Assembly: GCA_003518745.1 (NCBI GenBank)
Contig: DOYB01000161.1
Coordinates: forward strand, 2,444 to 10,347
Length of the DNA stretch: 7,904 nucleotides
Direction: 5' to 3'
Source of the DNA: Selenomonas sp.
GTDB lineage: Bacteria > Bacillota > Negativicutes > Selenomonadales > Selenomonadaceae
Below the pieces are notes generated by a model. That model was not told where the DNA came from. It did not search any database and worked only from the letters and a program-made list of their open reading frames with translations. Position numbers and translations under genes: made by a program. Shown in pieces: positions 1 to 5,982 of the stretch; within the stretch, counting starts at the first letter, position 1, and the number at the start of each line of letters is the position of its first letter.

Positions 1-45
1 TTTTGCATGATTTATCGTGGCTGTGGCGAAATACCTCAATATGAG
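1..45 (+). repeat. Diverged direct repeat, copy 1 (partner 435-479)
   Basis: Bases 1-45 align without gaps to 435-479 with 33 of 45 matches. Matches concentrate at both ends: TTTTGCA, and TGGCGAAATA followed by TCA and TATGAG. Copy 2 begins in the T run of the HU terminator, so copy 1 may likewise follow the terminator of a gene just outside the window. The role is unknown. Confidence 0.5.
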
Positions 46-74
46 TTTATAGAATTGAAAAAAGCCCAATCCAG

Positions 75-103
75 TTGACGGAATCCAACACATGCCCTAT
101 AAT
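75..103 (+). promoter_or_regulatory. Sigma-70-type promoter of the HU gene
   Basis: TTGACG (75-80) and TATAAT (98-103) are separated by exactly 17 bases. This is a near-consensus housekeeping promoter, 31 bases upstream of the HU start codon. It is the strongest promoter in the window, which fits a highly expressed nucleoid protein. Seen directly in the sequence; activity is inferred. Confidence 0.85.
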
Positions 104-133
104 ACACGGAGCACTATGTAAAGGAGGCCAATC

Positions 134-406
134 ATGGACAAGAAAGTATGGGGCAAGACAGAACTGGTTGATAAGGTAGCAGAGAAGGCGGGCATGACCA
201 AGAAGGCTGCAAAGACCGCCATTGAGGCAACTATGGAGGTCATCAAAGACAGCGTAAAGGACGGAGCGGAAATTCGTCTCATGGGATTCGGCACTTTCAA
301 GAAGCAGCACCGTGATGCCAGGAAGGGGCGCAATCCTCAGACCGGGGCAGAGATGGAGATAGCTGCCAGCGACAGCCTTTCATTTAAATCGAATGTGAAG
401 TATTGA
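134..406 (+). CDS. hup: HU-family DNA-binding protein
   Basis: A 90-residue histone-like protein of usual HU length. HU acts as a dimer that binds and bends DNA without strong sequence preference and compacts the nucleoid. The HU signature is clear: GFGTFKKQHRDARKGRNPQTG at residues 51-71, with the RNPQTG arm tip that intercalates into DNA. The N-terminal half (about 8-45) is the helical dimerisation body. The start is fixed by AAGGAGG (121-127), 6 bases from the ATG. Oddities are a short N-terminal extension (MDKKVWGK, where most HU proteins start near the KTEL) and a C-terminus ending SNVKY instead of the usual KDAVN-like end, so it may be a paralogue rather than the main HU. A hairpin terminator follows 5 bases after the stop, so it is monocistronic. 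Its 3' end is duplicated at 6466-6612. Confidence 0.95.
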   Translation: MDKKVWGKTELVDKVAEKAGMTKKAAKTAIEATMEVIKDSVKDGAEIRLMGFGTFKKQHRDARKGRNPQTGAEMEIAASDSLSFKSNVKY

Positions 407-411
407 GTTTA

Positions 412-438
412 AGCGAGTCAGTGATGGCTCGCTTTTTT
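412..438 (+). terminator. Rho-independent terminator of the HU gene
   Basis: The stem AGCGAGTCA (412-420) pairs with TGGCTCGCT (425-433), giving 9 pairs including one G-T, around loop GTGA. A T run follows (433-438). A longer-stemmed relative of this hairpin follows the HU 3' copy at 6618-6649. Confidence 0.9.
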
Positions 439-479
439 GCAGGAATTAACAGCTTGGTGGCGAAATATGTCAGTATGAG
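435..479 (+). repeat. Diverged direct repeat, copy 2
   Basis: Partner of bases 1-45 (33 of 45 ungapped matches). It lies between the HU terminator and the ribosome site of the next gene. The core TGGCGAAAT occurs a third time at 1012-1020, just after the stop of the 530-1003 gene, but the flanks there do not match. It could be an old duplication of intergenic DNA or a conserved regulatory segment. Confidence 0.5.
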
Positions 480-529
480 GGCGTGTTCAAGGTGAATATC
501 GAAATATACACAGGGAGGAACGTTGCCGT

Positions 530-1003
530 ATGTCGAAACGAAAAAAGAAACATTTGACGAGAAACCGGATAGGGGATGGAATCGATTTCTGTGTTCTGTC
601 GGCACCTTATGCTCTTGACGAAGATGATACTCCACAGATTCAGTATGAGCGGTATATGGAAGACGATAATCGTCATATGGATTTGGACGGCAAAAAGTTC
701 TATAAAATTATATGCACCTATACGATGCATATGCATGGACAACATCTTATTATAGCTGTCGTAGAAAAAAGTATGAACAGCCGAATCGGGTATATACTGG
801 TTGATGAGGATGGACGGGAATTTACTGTAACCGGAATAGAAACGCTTCATCCTACTGAGACAGAGATAACTGAGTGCTGTCACCGGACTACTTACCTGGT
901 ATTAAAGGTTGACTCTATGGAGATAGGGAAATATTTGGCAATAAAAGAGAGACAAATCGTTAAGAATCTTGTTCAGAAGTTTAAAAACTTGGGCAGGATT
1001 TAA
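530..1003 (+). CDS. Uncharacterised protein with possible EF-Tu domain-2-like beta barrel
   Basis: A 157-residue soluble protein that I cannot assign to a named family. The start is supported by GGGAGG (513-518), 11 bases upstream. The N-terminus is very basic (MSKRKKKH), and residues about 30-50 are acidic and polar, probably disordered. Residues about 58-140 read as alternating beta strands. The run MHGQHLII, then GYILVDEDGREFTVTGIE, then TYLVLKV and a 'MEIGKYLAI' ending is laid out like the second (beta-barrel) domain of translational GTPases. That pattern is: strand, glycine, strand with VxGIE, a variable loop, strand, then 'xxIxxGxxL'. No signal peptide, membrane segment or GTPase motif is present. 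This is a fold suggestion only. No clear promoter or terminator was found, and its neighbours give no functional hint. Confidence 0.7.
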   Translation: MSKRKKKHLTRNRIGDGIDFCVLSAPYALDEDDTPQIQYERYMEDDNRHMDLDGKKFYKIICTYTMHMHGQHLIIAVVEKSMNSRIGYILVDEDGREFTVTGIETLHPTETEITECCHRTTYLVLKVDSMEIGKYLAIKERQIVKNLVQKFKNLGRI

Positions 1004-1033
1004 CGGCACCATGGCGAAATCAAATAGGAAAAA

Positions 1034-1369
1034 GGAAAAGAGCGCAATTCACTCTATACTACGACTTATGGTGTGGGCGAGAGTTTGCGGGATGCCATCA
1101 GCAAAGACTGCCGTAACTTCATTGTAGGGATTGGCGGCAGTGCAACAAATGATGGTGGAGTGGGGATGCCGGCGCTTGCATTTTACGGTTGTGTAGCTCG
1201 GGATGCGAGAGTCTGCAATGCACATGGGATTGACGCCTATTTCTCTATCCTCCGGTGTGCTTCTACTCTTGAGAAAGAGATGTACGCAGACAATGCTCGG
1301 CAGAACATAATAGAGGCTGTGGAGCAGGTCATGCGCCCGATTCGTGCCGATATTCGATTTAGTCCATGA
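1034..1369 (+). pseudogene. Glycerate kinase relic (N-terminal and internal deletion)
   Basis: A remnant of a GarK/GlxK-type glycerate kinase, which phosphorylates D-glycerate using ATP and is normally about 375-380 residues. The reading frame opens after a TAG at 1025-1027. Family-like sequence begins near 1040 (ERNSLYTTTYGVGESLRDA) and includes the hallmark IGGSATNDGGVGM ending at 1168. It then jumps directly to a C-terminal segment (LAFYGCVARDARVCNAHGIDAYFSIL ... EQVM) normally found over 150 residues later. The whole N-terminal third and the middle are therefore missing, although the frame is kept across the junction. No ribosome site precedes any candidate start; the first possible start is GTG at 1073. 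The last residues (PIRADIRFSP) do not look like the family end and overlap the inverted repeat at 1345-1399. Almost certainly non-functional. Confidence 0.85.
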
Positions 1370-1399
1370 ATACTATTATTGAAATTACGAATATCGGCA
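1345..1399. repeat. 12-bp perfect inverted repeat (hairpin) before the SDR gene
   Basis: TGCCGATATTCG (1345-1356) is the exact reverse complement of CGAATATCGGCA (1388-1399), with a 31-base spacer. A further ATTT/AAAT match (1357-1360 with 1382-1385) extends the stem after a two-base bulge. No T run follows, so it is not a standard terminator. It could be a regulatory hairpin or paired operator half-sites ahead of the dehydrogenase, or the footprint of a small mobile element. Confidence 0.7.
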
Positions 1400-1446
1400 T
1401 AGGACATAAAGGCAACCGATTTGCTCAGGTCATGGAGGGAATCAAC

Positions 1447-2235
1447 TTGAAAATAGCTATCGTGACGGGAGCATCCAGTGGATTAGGACGGGAATATGCC
1501 AAGCTGTTGGATAAAGAGGATTTGGATGAGATATGGCTCGTGGCTCGACGGGAAAAGTTGCTCCGCGATTTGGCTGGCGAGCTTGTCACCGCGACGAGAA
1601 ATTTTCCCGTTGATCTTACCGCTGAATCAGCATTGACACAAATCGGCGACTCGCTCAGACTAGAGCAGCCAATTGTCCGTTTTCTGATAAACGCAGCAGG
1701 ACTCGGGAAAATTGGCAGTGAAGAGGATATCATAGCGGCGGACCTTGCGCGGATGATTGACCTGAACTGCAAGGCGGCAGTCCTTATGACCCATCTGGCA
1801 ATCCCATATATGGGAGAAGACAGCCATATCATGCAAATCTGTTCCTGCTCGGCATTTCAGCCAATTCCATATCTCAATGTGTATGCGGCCACAAAATCCT
1901 TCCTGTTGCATTACAGCCGCGCATTGGCTGTGGAGCTGGCTCCAAAAGGAATCGTGGTTTCAGCCATTTGCCCTTACTGGATTAAAGATACGGAGTTCAT
2001 ACCCATCGCCAAAGATACGAAAAATTCCGCTTACATCAAAGGCTTCCCTTTCGCTGGAAGGCAAGCGGTCATTGCAGAAAAATCCTTTGCTGCCGCAAAG
2101 AAAGGGAAGATGGTCATCACGCCGGATGCCGTTTCCACGCTGCATCGCATGATTACGAGCATCCTTCCGCATCAGTGGCTTATGACAGCCAGCAAGTGGT
2201 TTCATGGGAAGATGGCAAAAAGGCACCACGGTTAA
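1447..2235 (+). CDS. Short-chain dehydrogenase/reductase (SDR family)
   Basis: A 262-residue cytoplasmic NAD(P)-dependent oxidoreductase of classical SDR length. The Rossmann cofactor loop TGASSGLG is at residues 7-14, NAAG at 82-85, catalytic Ser133, and Tyr146-x3-Lys150 in the YAATK motif. The VARREK segment after strand 2 suggests NADP preference (inference). I choose the TTG at 1447: GGAGGG (1434-1439) sits 7 bases upstream, and the protein then begins MKIAIVTGAS as the family does. An in-frame ATG at 1366 would add 27 residues unlike any SDR start, although it overlaps the stop of the glycerate kinase relic (ATGA). The substrate cannot be read from the sequence. The C-terminus (WFHGKMAKRHHG) is basic and may extend beyond the core fold. 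The upstream inverted repeat may affect its expression. Confidence 0.92.
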   Translation: MKIAIVTGASSGLGREYAKLLDKEDLDEIWLVARREKLLRDLAGELVTATRNFPVDLTAESALTQIGDSLRLEQPIVRFLINAAGLGKIGSEEDIIAADLARMIDLNCKAAVLMTHLAIPYMGEDSHIMQICSCSAFQPIPYLNVYAATKSFLLHYSRALAVELAPKGIVVSAICPYWIKDTEFIPIAKDTKNSAYIKGFPFAGRQAVIAEKSFAAAKKGKMVITPDAVSTLHRMITSILPHQWLMTASKWFHGKMAKRHHG

Positions 2236-2245
2236 CGGTGTATTC

Positions 2246-2386
2246 ATGGATGATGACAATGCATTCTATGACAGGAACGCCAAGAAGTTCCTATCCGAGA
2301 AGGCACTTCTGGCGAGGATTCTGAAGCATCTGGTGGCGGAGTTTCAAGACTCTTCCTGCAAGGCCATCGAGGAGAAGTACATCTAG
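2246..2386 (+). pseudogene. N-terminal stub of an Rpn-type PD-(D/E)XK nuclease/transposase protein
   Basis: 46 residues starting MDDDNAFYDRNAKKFLSEKA and ending EEKYI. The run DRNAKKFLS-K-LLA-ILK--V-EF is, from my memory of the family, the N-terminus of a clostridial subfamily annotated as PD-(D/E)XK nuclease family transposase. There the text normally continues 'EKYIEGEP...', so the TAG at 2384-2386 falls just where a GAG (Glu) codon is expected. I see no recognisable continuation downstream, and the catalytic region is absent. The ribosome site is weak (GGTG at 2237-2240). Probably a relic. A different, intact subfamily member lies at 6697-7518. Confidence 0.6.
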
Positions 2387-2454
2387 TGTAACCTCGTTCA
2401 CATCTGTATGAATCGCCCGATATGCAGTCATCTGCGTTGTCATCGTCAGTTGAT
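2387..2454. other. Short convergent intergenic gap
   Basis: 68 bases between the converging Rpn stub (plus) and the LUD gene (minus). I see no convincing hairpin terminator for either. The minus strand can be read as TMTTQMTAYRAIHTDVNEV, which looks protein-like, but I do not recognise it and it has no start context. Confidence 0.4.
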
Positions 2455-3060
2455 TCAGTAGCCTAAGTTTTCATGTATCAGTATCACTTCGTATTTTGCG
2501 GAAGATGGCATAACCCAAAGAACGGACAGGGCACGGCAGATTCTTTCGGGGCTCTGGCAGTTATAGCAGCGATCTGCCTTGGCCGCACAGGGGGTCTTTT
2601 TCTTCAAACGCTGGGCATTTAAAGGTGCGGCAATGTTTCTGGCACGATGCATTGCCATATCAAATTTCTCGGCAAGTTTGTTCTCACCCAAGATGAAATA
2701 CACTTTCCGATGACCGTATATGGTAGCGGCTACCCGATTACCGTTGCCATCAATATTGATAATCTCACCAGTTTCTGACAGGCCGTTTGCTGATGAAAGA
2801 TATACATCTGCACATGCGGCTTTCTGGCAGGCCTCGGCAGTAGAACTGTCCTCCGGCACTCTCCAATGCCAGAATACATGGTTGTGTGATGCCAATTTGT
2901 CATAAACCCCCATTTGCTCAATGGTGAGTGAGCCACCAATGCCAACCGTGGTATTGTCAATGGCTGAATCAAGGTATTCCGCAGCCTCTCTGGCTGTGTC
3001 GAAACAGGAAACAGTATAGCCTAATTTCTCAAGATTTGCTTTTACTTTTGTGAAATCCAT
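2455..3060 (-). CDS. LUD-domain protein (lactate-utilisation LutC/YkgG-like)
   Basis: A 201-residue LUD-domain (DUF162) protein. Members include LutC and the C-terminal part of LutB, which take part in iron-sulphur-linked lactate oxidation, but many stand-alone members have no proven role. The family GIGGSLTIEQMG motif is at residues 40-51, with further conserved text SANGLSETGEIINIDGNGNR at about 90-109. Near the C-terminus are four cysteines, C158-x6-C165-x2-C168-x6-C175, spaced to bind a metal or Fe-S centre (inference). The start is fixed by AAAGGAG, 6 bases upstream on the minus strand. No lutA or lutB is in the window, so a lactate role is not supported by context. It lies 117 bases downstream of the ammonia-lyase on the same strand and may be co-transcribed with it. 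Confidence 0.9.
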   Translation of the reverse strand: MDFTKVKANLEKLGYTVSCFDTAREAAEYLDSAIDNTTVGIGGSLTIEQMGVYDKLASHNHVFWHWRVPEDSSTAEACQKAACADVYLSSANGLSETGEIINIDGNGNRVAATIYGHRKVYFILGENKLAEKFDMAMHRARNIAAPLNAQRLKKKTPCAAKADRCYNCQSPERICRALSVLWVMPSSAKYEVILIHENLGY

Positions 3061-3177
3061 AATGCTCTCCTTTATCGTATTAGAGAATACAGAACAAAAA
3101 AAGTTTCTGCTGACAGTATACTTGTGCCTTTGAGGTCAATGAGTATGAACTCGAAAATAGGTGTCACGTACCATCTT
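3061..3177. other. Intergenic gap between the ammonia-lyase and LUD genes
   Basis: 117 bases containing the LUD ribosome site. On the minus strand, TTGACC and TATACT occur but are only 13 bases apart, too close for a normal promoter. No clear terminator was found for the upstream gene. Either read-through or a weak promoter is possible. Confidence 0.4.
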
Positions 3178-4359
3178 TCACGGAATTTGCCCAGTTACCT
3201 TTTCATAATTTTCACTATCGGTTGCACCCTCTGTACTGATACAGAGAATCACAGAATCCTTGTCCAATCGAAGAGCCTCTTTTAAGGAGGCATAGCCGTT
3301 TTCATTAGAAAGTAGTTTCGCAACGACACCTGTTGTTACAGCACCGCTTTCTCCCGAAACTATACGAGTATCACCTATCCTTGGTTTCGCCAATAGACGC
3401 ATTCCCGTAGTGCTTACGTCATCATCACAAATCAAAGCAAAATCAGCATAACTTTCCAAAATATCCCAGGCAAGAGAGCAAGGCTCACCACATGCTAATC
3501 CTGCCATGATAGTATCAAGATTTCCAGTAGCAGCATGAAGTTTTCCATCTGCCATCTGTGCAGTGAGGAAAATACATGCAGCGTTTTCTGGTTCTACGAC
3601 AACAACTATAGGTTTTTCATTTCCTCTATACATATTAGAAAAAAATGCCGTGACTGCTCCTGCCATAGAACCAACCCCGGATTGTAAAAAAATATGAGTG
3701 GGGCGAACAGGCATTTGTCTGTAGATTTCCAACGCCATTGTGCCGTAGCCTTCCATAATCCATTGTGGTATCTCATGATAGTTATGGAGCATAGTATCCT
3801 GCATCAAAACCCATCCTTGTTCCAGTGATTGCTGTTGTGCATATCGAACAGCATCATCATAGCACCGGTTTAGGATATATGACTCTGCACCTTCTTTTTT
3901 GATATTTAGCAATCTTTCAGGTTTCGTTCCCTTTGGCATATAAATGACTGCCTTTTGTTGCAGTTGTCTAGCCGTCCAAGCAACGCCACGGCCATGATTA
4001 CCATCAGTAGCGGTCACGAATGTGATTTTACCTAGCTGTTTTCGTACGGCATTTGATGTCAATTTATTAAAAGGTAGTTCGGAAATTTCTACTTGCAATT
4101 TTTGAGCAATATATCGTCCGGCGGCATAACTCCCCCCTAACACCTTAAATGCATTAAGTCCGAATCTAAAGGACTCGTCCTTAACATACAGTCCACGAAT
4201 ATTTAAGTCTTTTGCCAAATTTGACAATGATATCAGTGGTGTTTCTTGATACATAGGGAACGAGGCATGGAATGATTGAATCTTACGGACATTGGATTCA
4301 TTGAGAAAATTAATATCGGACGTTCTATCAGATTTTTGTTTGATTGGCGTTATGTTCAT
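3178..4359 (-). CDS. dpaL: Diaminopropionate ammonia-lyase (PLP-dependent)
   Basis: A 393-residue fold-type II PLP enzyme of the YgeX/DpaL family, which degrades 2,3-diaminopropionate to pyruvate and ammonia. E. coli YgeX is about 398 residues, so this is full length. Lys72 in FKVLGGSYA is the expected PLP-binding lysine and Asp119 in ATDGNHGRG the second catalytic residue, close to Lys77/Asp120 known from the E. coli enzyme. SGVGSMAGA is the cofactor phosphate-binding glycine loop, and the family ending STEGATDSENYEKVTG is present. An ATG four codons upstream (4371) is possible, but GGAGAG (4364-4369) then lies inside the gene, just before the ATG at 4359, so I prefer 4359. No ygeW/ygeY/hydA-type purine-catabolism partners are nearby; the LUD gene follows on the same strand. 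Confidence 0.93.
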   Translation of the reverse strand: MNITPIKQKSDRTSDINFLNESNVRKIQSFHASFPMYQETPLISLSNLAKDLNIRGLYVKDESFRFGLNAFKVLGGSYAAGRYIAQKLQVEISELPFNKLTSNAVRKQLGKITFVTATDGNHGRGVAWTARQLQQKAVIYMPKGTKPERLLNIKKEGAESYILNRCYDDAVRYAQQQSLEQGWVLMQDTMLHNYHEIPQWIMEGYGTMALEIYRQMPVRPTHIFLQSGVGSMAGAVTAFFSNMYRGNEKPIVVVVEPENAACIFLTAQMADGKLHAATGNLDTIMAGLACGEPCSLAWDILESYADFALICDDDVSTTGMRLLAKPRIGDTRIVSGESGAVTTGVVAKLLSNENGYASLKEALRLDKDSVILCISTEGATDSENYEKVTGQIP

Positions 4360-4415
4360 AAGTCTCTCCATAATACATGAAAAATTACTTGCTCTTTATT
4401 AGGAGCGTGATACCA

Positions 4416-4568
4416 ATGAATTTTCTAACTAAGCTGTTCCGTTCAAGGGACAAGCCCACTAATCCTAAAGGACTGGCTTCACGTCGTAGCTACCACTTCA
4501 GCGGCTGGACTTTCATGTTCGGAAAGTCTGTTGCGGGGAAAAGCGTTAACGTTACCCGTATTAGCTGA
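4416..4568 (+). pseudogene. Phage portal protein N-terminal stub (HK97-type)
   Basis: 50 residues beginning MNFLTKLFRSRDKPTNP and continuing to FMFGKSVAGKSVN before a stop. The order LxxLFRSRDKP, a short variable Ser-rich stretch, then FxFGxSxAGKxVN matches the start of HK97-type portal proteins as I know them. Those are normally around 400 residues and form the dodecameric DNA gate of the capsid. Here the text ends exactly where the conserved 'NExxAMQ' core should begin. AGGAG (4401-4405) still precedes the ATG, so the start looks original and the rest was deleted. No terminase, protease or capsid gene remains nearby. Identification rests on a short segment. Confidence 0.6.
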
Positions 4569-4806
4569 ATTTATCCCATAGTTCCATCAACATTCGATAG
4601 ACGAATATATTTTTCAACGTGACCTGTGAGAACCAGCGACGGGCAGACGAGCGTATTCACTCCACTGGGGATGCCTATACCTTCAGAGTGCCTTTGTCAG
4701 CCACAATACGATGGAAGGAATTGTGACAGGTGCGGCAGTCGGCTAATTTGCAATGGCCGTAGTCATTGCGGTGCTTGTGAAATGAATAAGGGAGGATTAT
4801 GATAAG
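4569..4806. other. Gene-less region with short Cys/His-rich reading frames
   Basis: 238 bases with no convincing gene. The plus strand has a frame, open after a TGA near 4622, ending at the TGA at 4799-4801. Its last part reads CDRCGSRLICNGRSHCGAC and could be a zinc-ribbon-like relic. The minus strand over the same bases reads CKLADCRTCHNSFHRIV, also Cys/His-rich. They overlap antisense, so at most one is real, and neither has a proper start. This probably marks the deletion scar between the phage stub and the YbaK gene. Confidence 0.35.
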
Positions 4807-5268
4807 ATGTCCATAGAAAAAGTACGGTCATTCTTACGTTTACATGGTATGGAAGAACGCATCTTGGAATTTGCCGAATCAAGTGCCACGGTGGAACTTG
4901 CCGCCCATGCGGTAGGCTGTGAGCCGGCCCGTATAGCCAAAACGCTGTCCTTTGAATTGGCGGGTAAGCCGATTCTCGTGGTGACAGCGGGGGATATGCG
5001 TATTGCTGGAGCAAAATTCAAGTCGGAGTTTCACGGCAAGCCCAGGATGTTGGCGGCTGATAAGGTGGAGAGTGCCATCGGTCACGGTGTTGGGGGCGTT
5101 TGTCCATTCGCTGTCAATGATGGAGTGAAAGTCTATCTCGATGTATCTTTGAAACGCTTCGACACGGTTTTTCCTGCCTGTGGAAGTGGAAATAGTGCTA
5201 TTGAGCTTACATCGGAGGAATTAGAGAAGTATTCCGGTGCGGCAGGTTGGGTAGATGTGTGCAAGTAA
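4807..5268 (+). CDS. YbaK/EbsC-family (prolyl-tRNA deacylase-like) protein
   Basis: A 153-residue single-domain aminoacyl-tRNA editing protein. Family members (YbaK, ProX, EbsC) hydrolyse mischarged tRNAs such as Cys-tRNA-Pro or Ala-tRNA-Pro. Lys45 in ARIAKTLSF is the conserved active-site lysine; GVGGVCPF at 94-101 and a 'FPACGSGNSAIELT' segment at about 122-135 are the other family blocks. GGGAGG (4790-4795) lies about 11 bases before the ATG. The VxGVCPF and PAxGxxN pattern fits the EbsC-like subgroup common in Firmicutes; exact substrate specificity cannot be read. It appears monocistronic. No clear promoter or terminator is visible, and the gene sits between two relics (phage stub, nfo tail). 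Confidence 0.92.
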   Translation: MSIEKVRSFLRLHGMEERILEFAESSATVELAAHAVGCEPARIAKTLSFELAGKPILVVTAGDMRIAGAKFKSEFHGKPRMLAADKVESAIGHGVGGVCPFAVNDGVKVYLDVSLKRFDTVFPACGSGNSAIELTSEELEKYSGAAGWVDVCK

Positions 5269-5274
5269 AATAGC

Positions 5275-5370
5275 CTAATCAATAAACCGTCTACGGAGAA
5301 GCGCAATCTCCTCGGCATACCCCTCATTGTCATTTGGTGTTTCCAAGATGAATGGAAGGTTGCGCATCAG
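5275..5370 (-). pseudogene. nfo: C-terminal tail of endonuclease IV (nfo)
   Basis: On the minus strand, an open stretch from just after a TGA (5371-5373) to TAG (5275-5277) reads LMRNLPFILETPND then NEGYAEEIALLR. 'PFILETPN...GYAxEIxLLR' is the C-terminal end of endonuclease IV (deoxyribonuclease IV), which cleaves DNA at abasic sites; the ETPN glutamate is a metal ligand in the family. Only about 30 of some 280 residues remain. It starts immediately next to the stop of the acetyltransferase gene, as if that gene replaced the rest. No ribosome site. A relic; short but distinctive. Confidence 0.65.
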
Positions 5371-5373
5371 TCA

Positions 5374-5976
5374 TTAATATGAAATAGAAATCCTATCCCA
5401 GCAAGTCCGTTTATCTCCCTCAGTAATTTCACGTATGACCTTGCAAGGATTGCCGACCGCTACGGAATTGTCTGGTATGTTCTTGACCACAATACTGCCG
5501 CTGCCGATTACTACATTGCTTCCGATGGTGATGCCGGGCATGACCTGTACACCTGCCCCAATCCAAACATTATCGCCGACCGTGATGGGATAGGCGTATT
5601 CCAAACCTTGGTTGCGCCGTTCTGTATCAATGGGGTGGCCTGCCGTATAAAATCCGCAATTGGGAGCGATGAATACGTTGTCTCCAAAGATAACTTTTCC
5701 ACCGTCGAGGATCACGGTGTTGTGGTTCGCAAAGAAATTTTCTCCAATCTCTATGTTGTAGCCATAATCACACCAAAAGGGAGCAAGAATGCAAAATGCG
5801 CCATTGGTCTTTCCTAGCAAATGTTTCATAAGTTTTTTCTGCTTTTCTGTTTCCGAAGGGCGCAAATGATTGAAGTCATAGCAGAGTTCCTTTGCGGTCA
5901 TTCTTTCCTGCAATAAATCCGTATCATAATTTGCATCATAAAGCAGCTGACGTTGCATTTTCTCTTTTTCGGTCAT
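5374..5976 (-). CDS. Maltose/galactoside O-acetyltransferase (hexapeptide family)
   Basis: A 200-residue acetyl-CoA-dependent sugar O-acetyltransferase of the Maa/LacA/NodL group, close to the usual 185-205. The N-terminal domain (MxxGxxYxxxDxxL-like: LLYDANYDTDLLQERMTAKEL) is at about 11-32. The left-handed beta-helix of hexapeptide repeats spans about 72-182, including NIEIGENFFANHN, VIFGDNVFIAPN, ITVGDNVWIGAGVQVMPG and VVIGSGSIVVKNIP. His114 in YTAGHPID is the catalytic base, equivalent to His115 of LacA. The protein acts in the cytoplasm, probably detoxifying non-metabolisable sugars; the precise substrate is unknown. An AGAGAGG site overlaps the end of yolD, and only 6 bases separate the two genes, so they are probably co-transcribed. 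The stop abuts the nfo tail. Confidence 0.92.
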   Translation of the reverse strand: MTEKEKMQRQLLYDANYDTDLLQERMTAKELCYDFNHLRPSETEKQKKLMKHLLGKTNGAFCILAPFWCDYGYNIEIGENFFANHNTVILDGGKVIFGDNVFIAPNCGFYTAGHPIDTERRNQGLEYAYPITVGDNVWIGAGVQVMPGITIGSNVVIGSGSIVVKNIPDNSVAVGNPCKVIREITEGDKRTCWDRISISY

Positions 5977-5982
5977 GTGGCA

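Noticed and set aside
470..883. A 137-codon minus-strand frame opposite the 530-1003 gene
   Set aside because: It lacks a ribosome site, and the plus-strand frame is longer, has GGGAGG upstream and a sensible beta-strand pattern.
1012..1020. Third copy of TGGCGAAAT as part of the 45-base repeat
   Set aside because: Only nine bases match and the flanks differ, so chance cannot be excluded.
1366..1446. A 27-residue N-terminal extension of the SDR from ATG 1366
   Set aside because: The ribosome site GGAGGG fits the TTG at 1447, and SDR proteins begin a few residues before TGxxxGxG.
1425..1832. A 135-codon minus-strand frame within the SDR gene
   Set aside because: It is a shadow of the SDR gene, whose catalytic motifs are intact.
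3061..3120. TTGACC / TATACT on the minus strand as a LUD promoter
   Set aside because: The spacing is only 13 bases, too short for a sigma-70 promoter.
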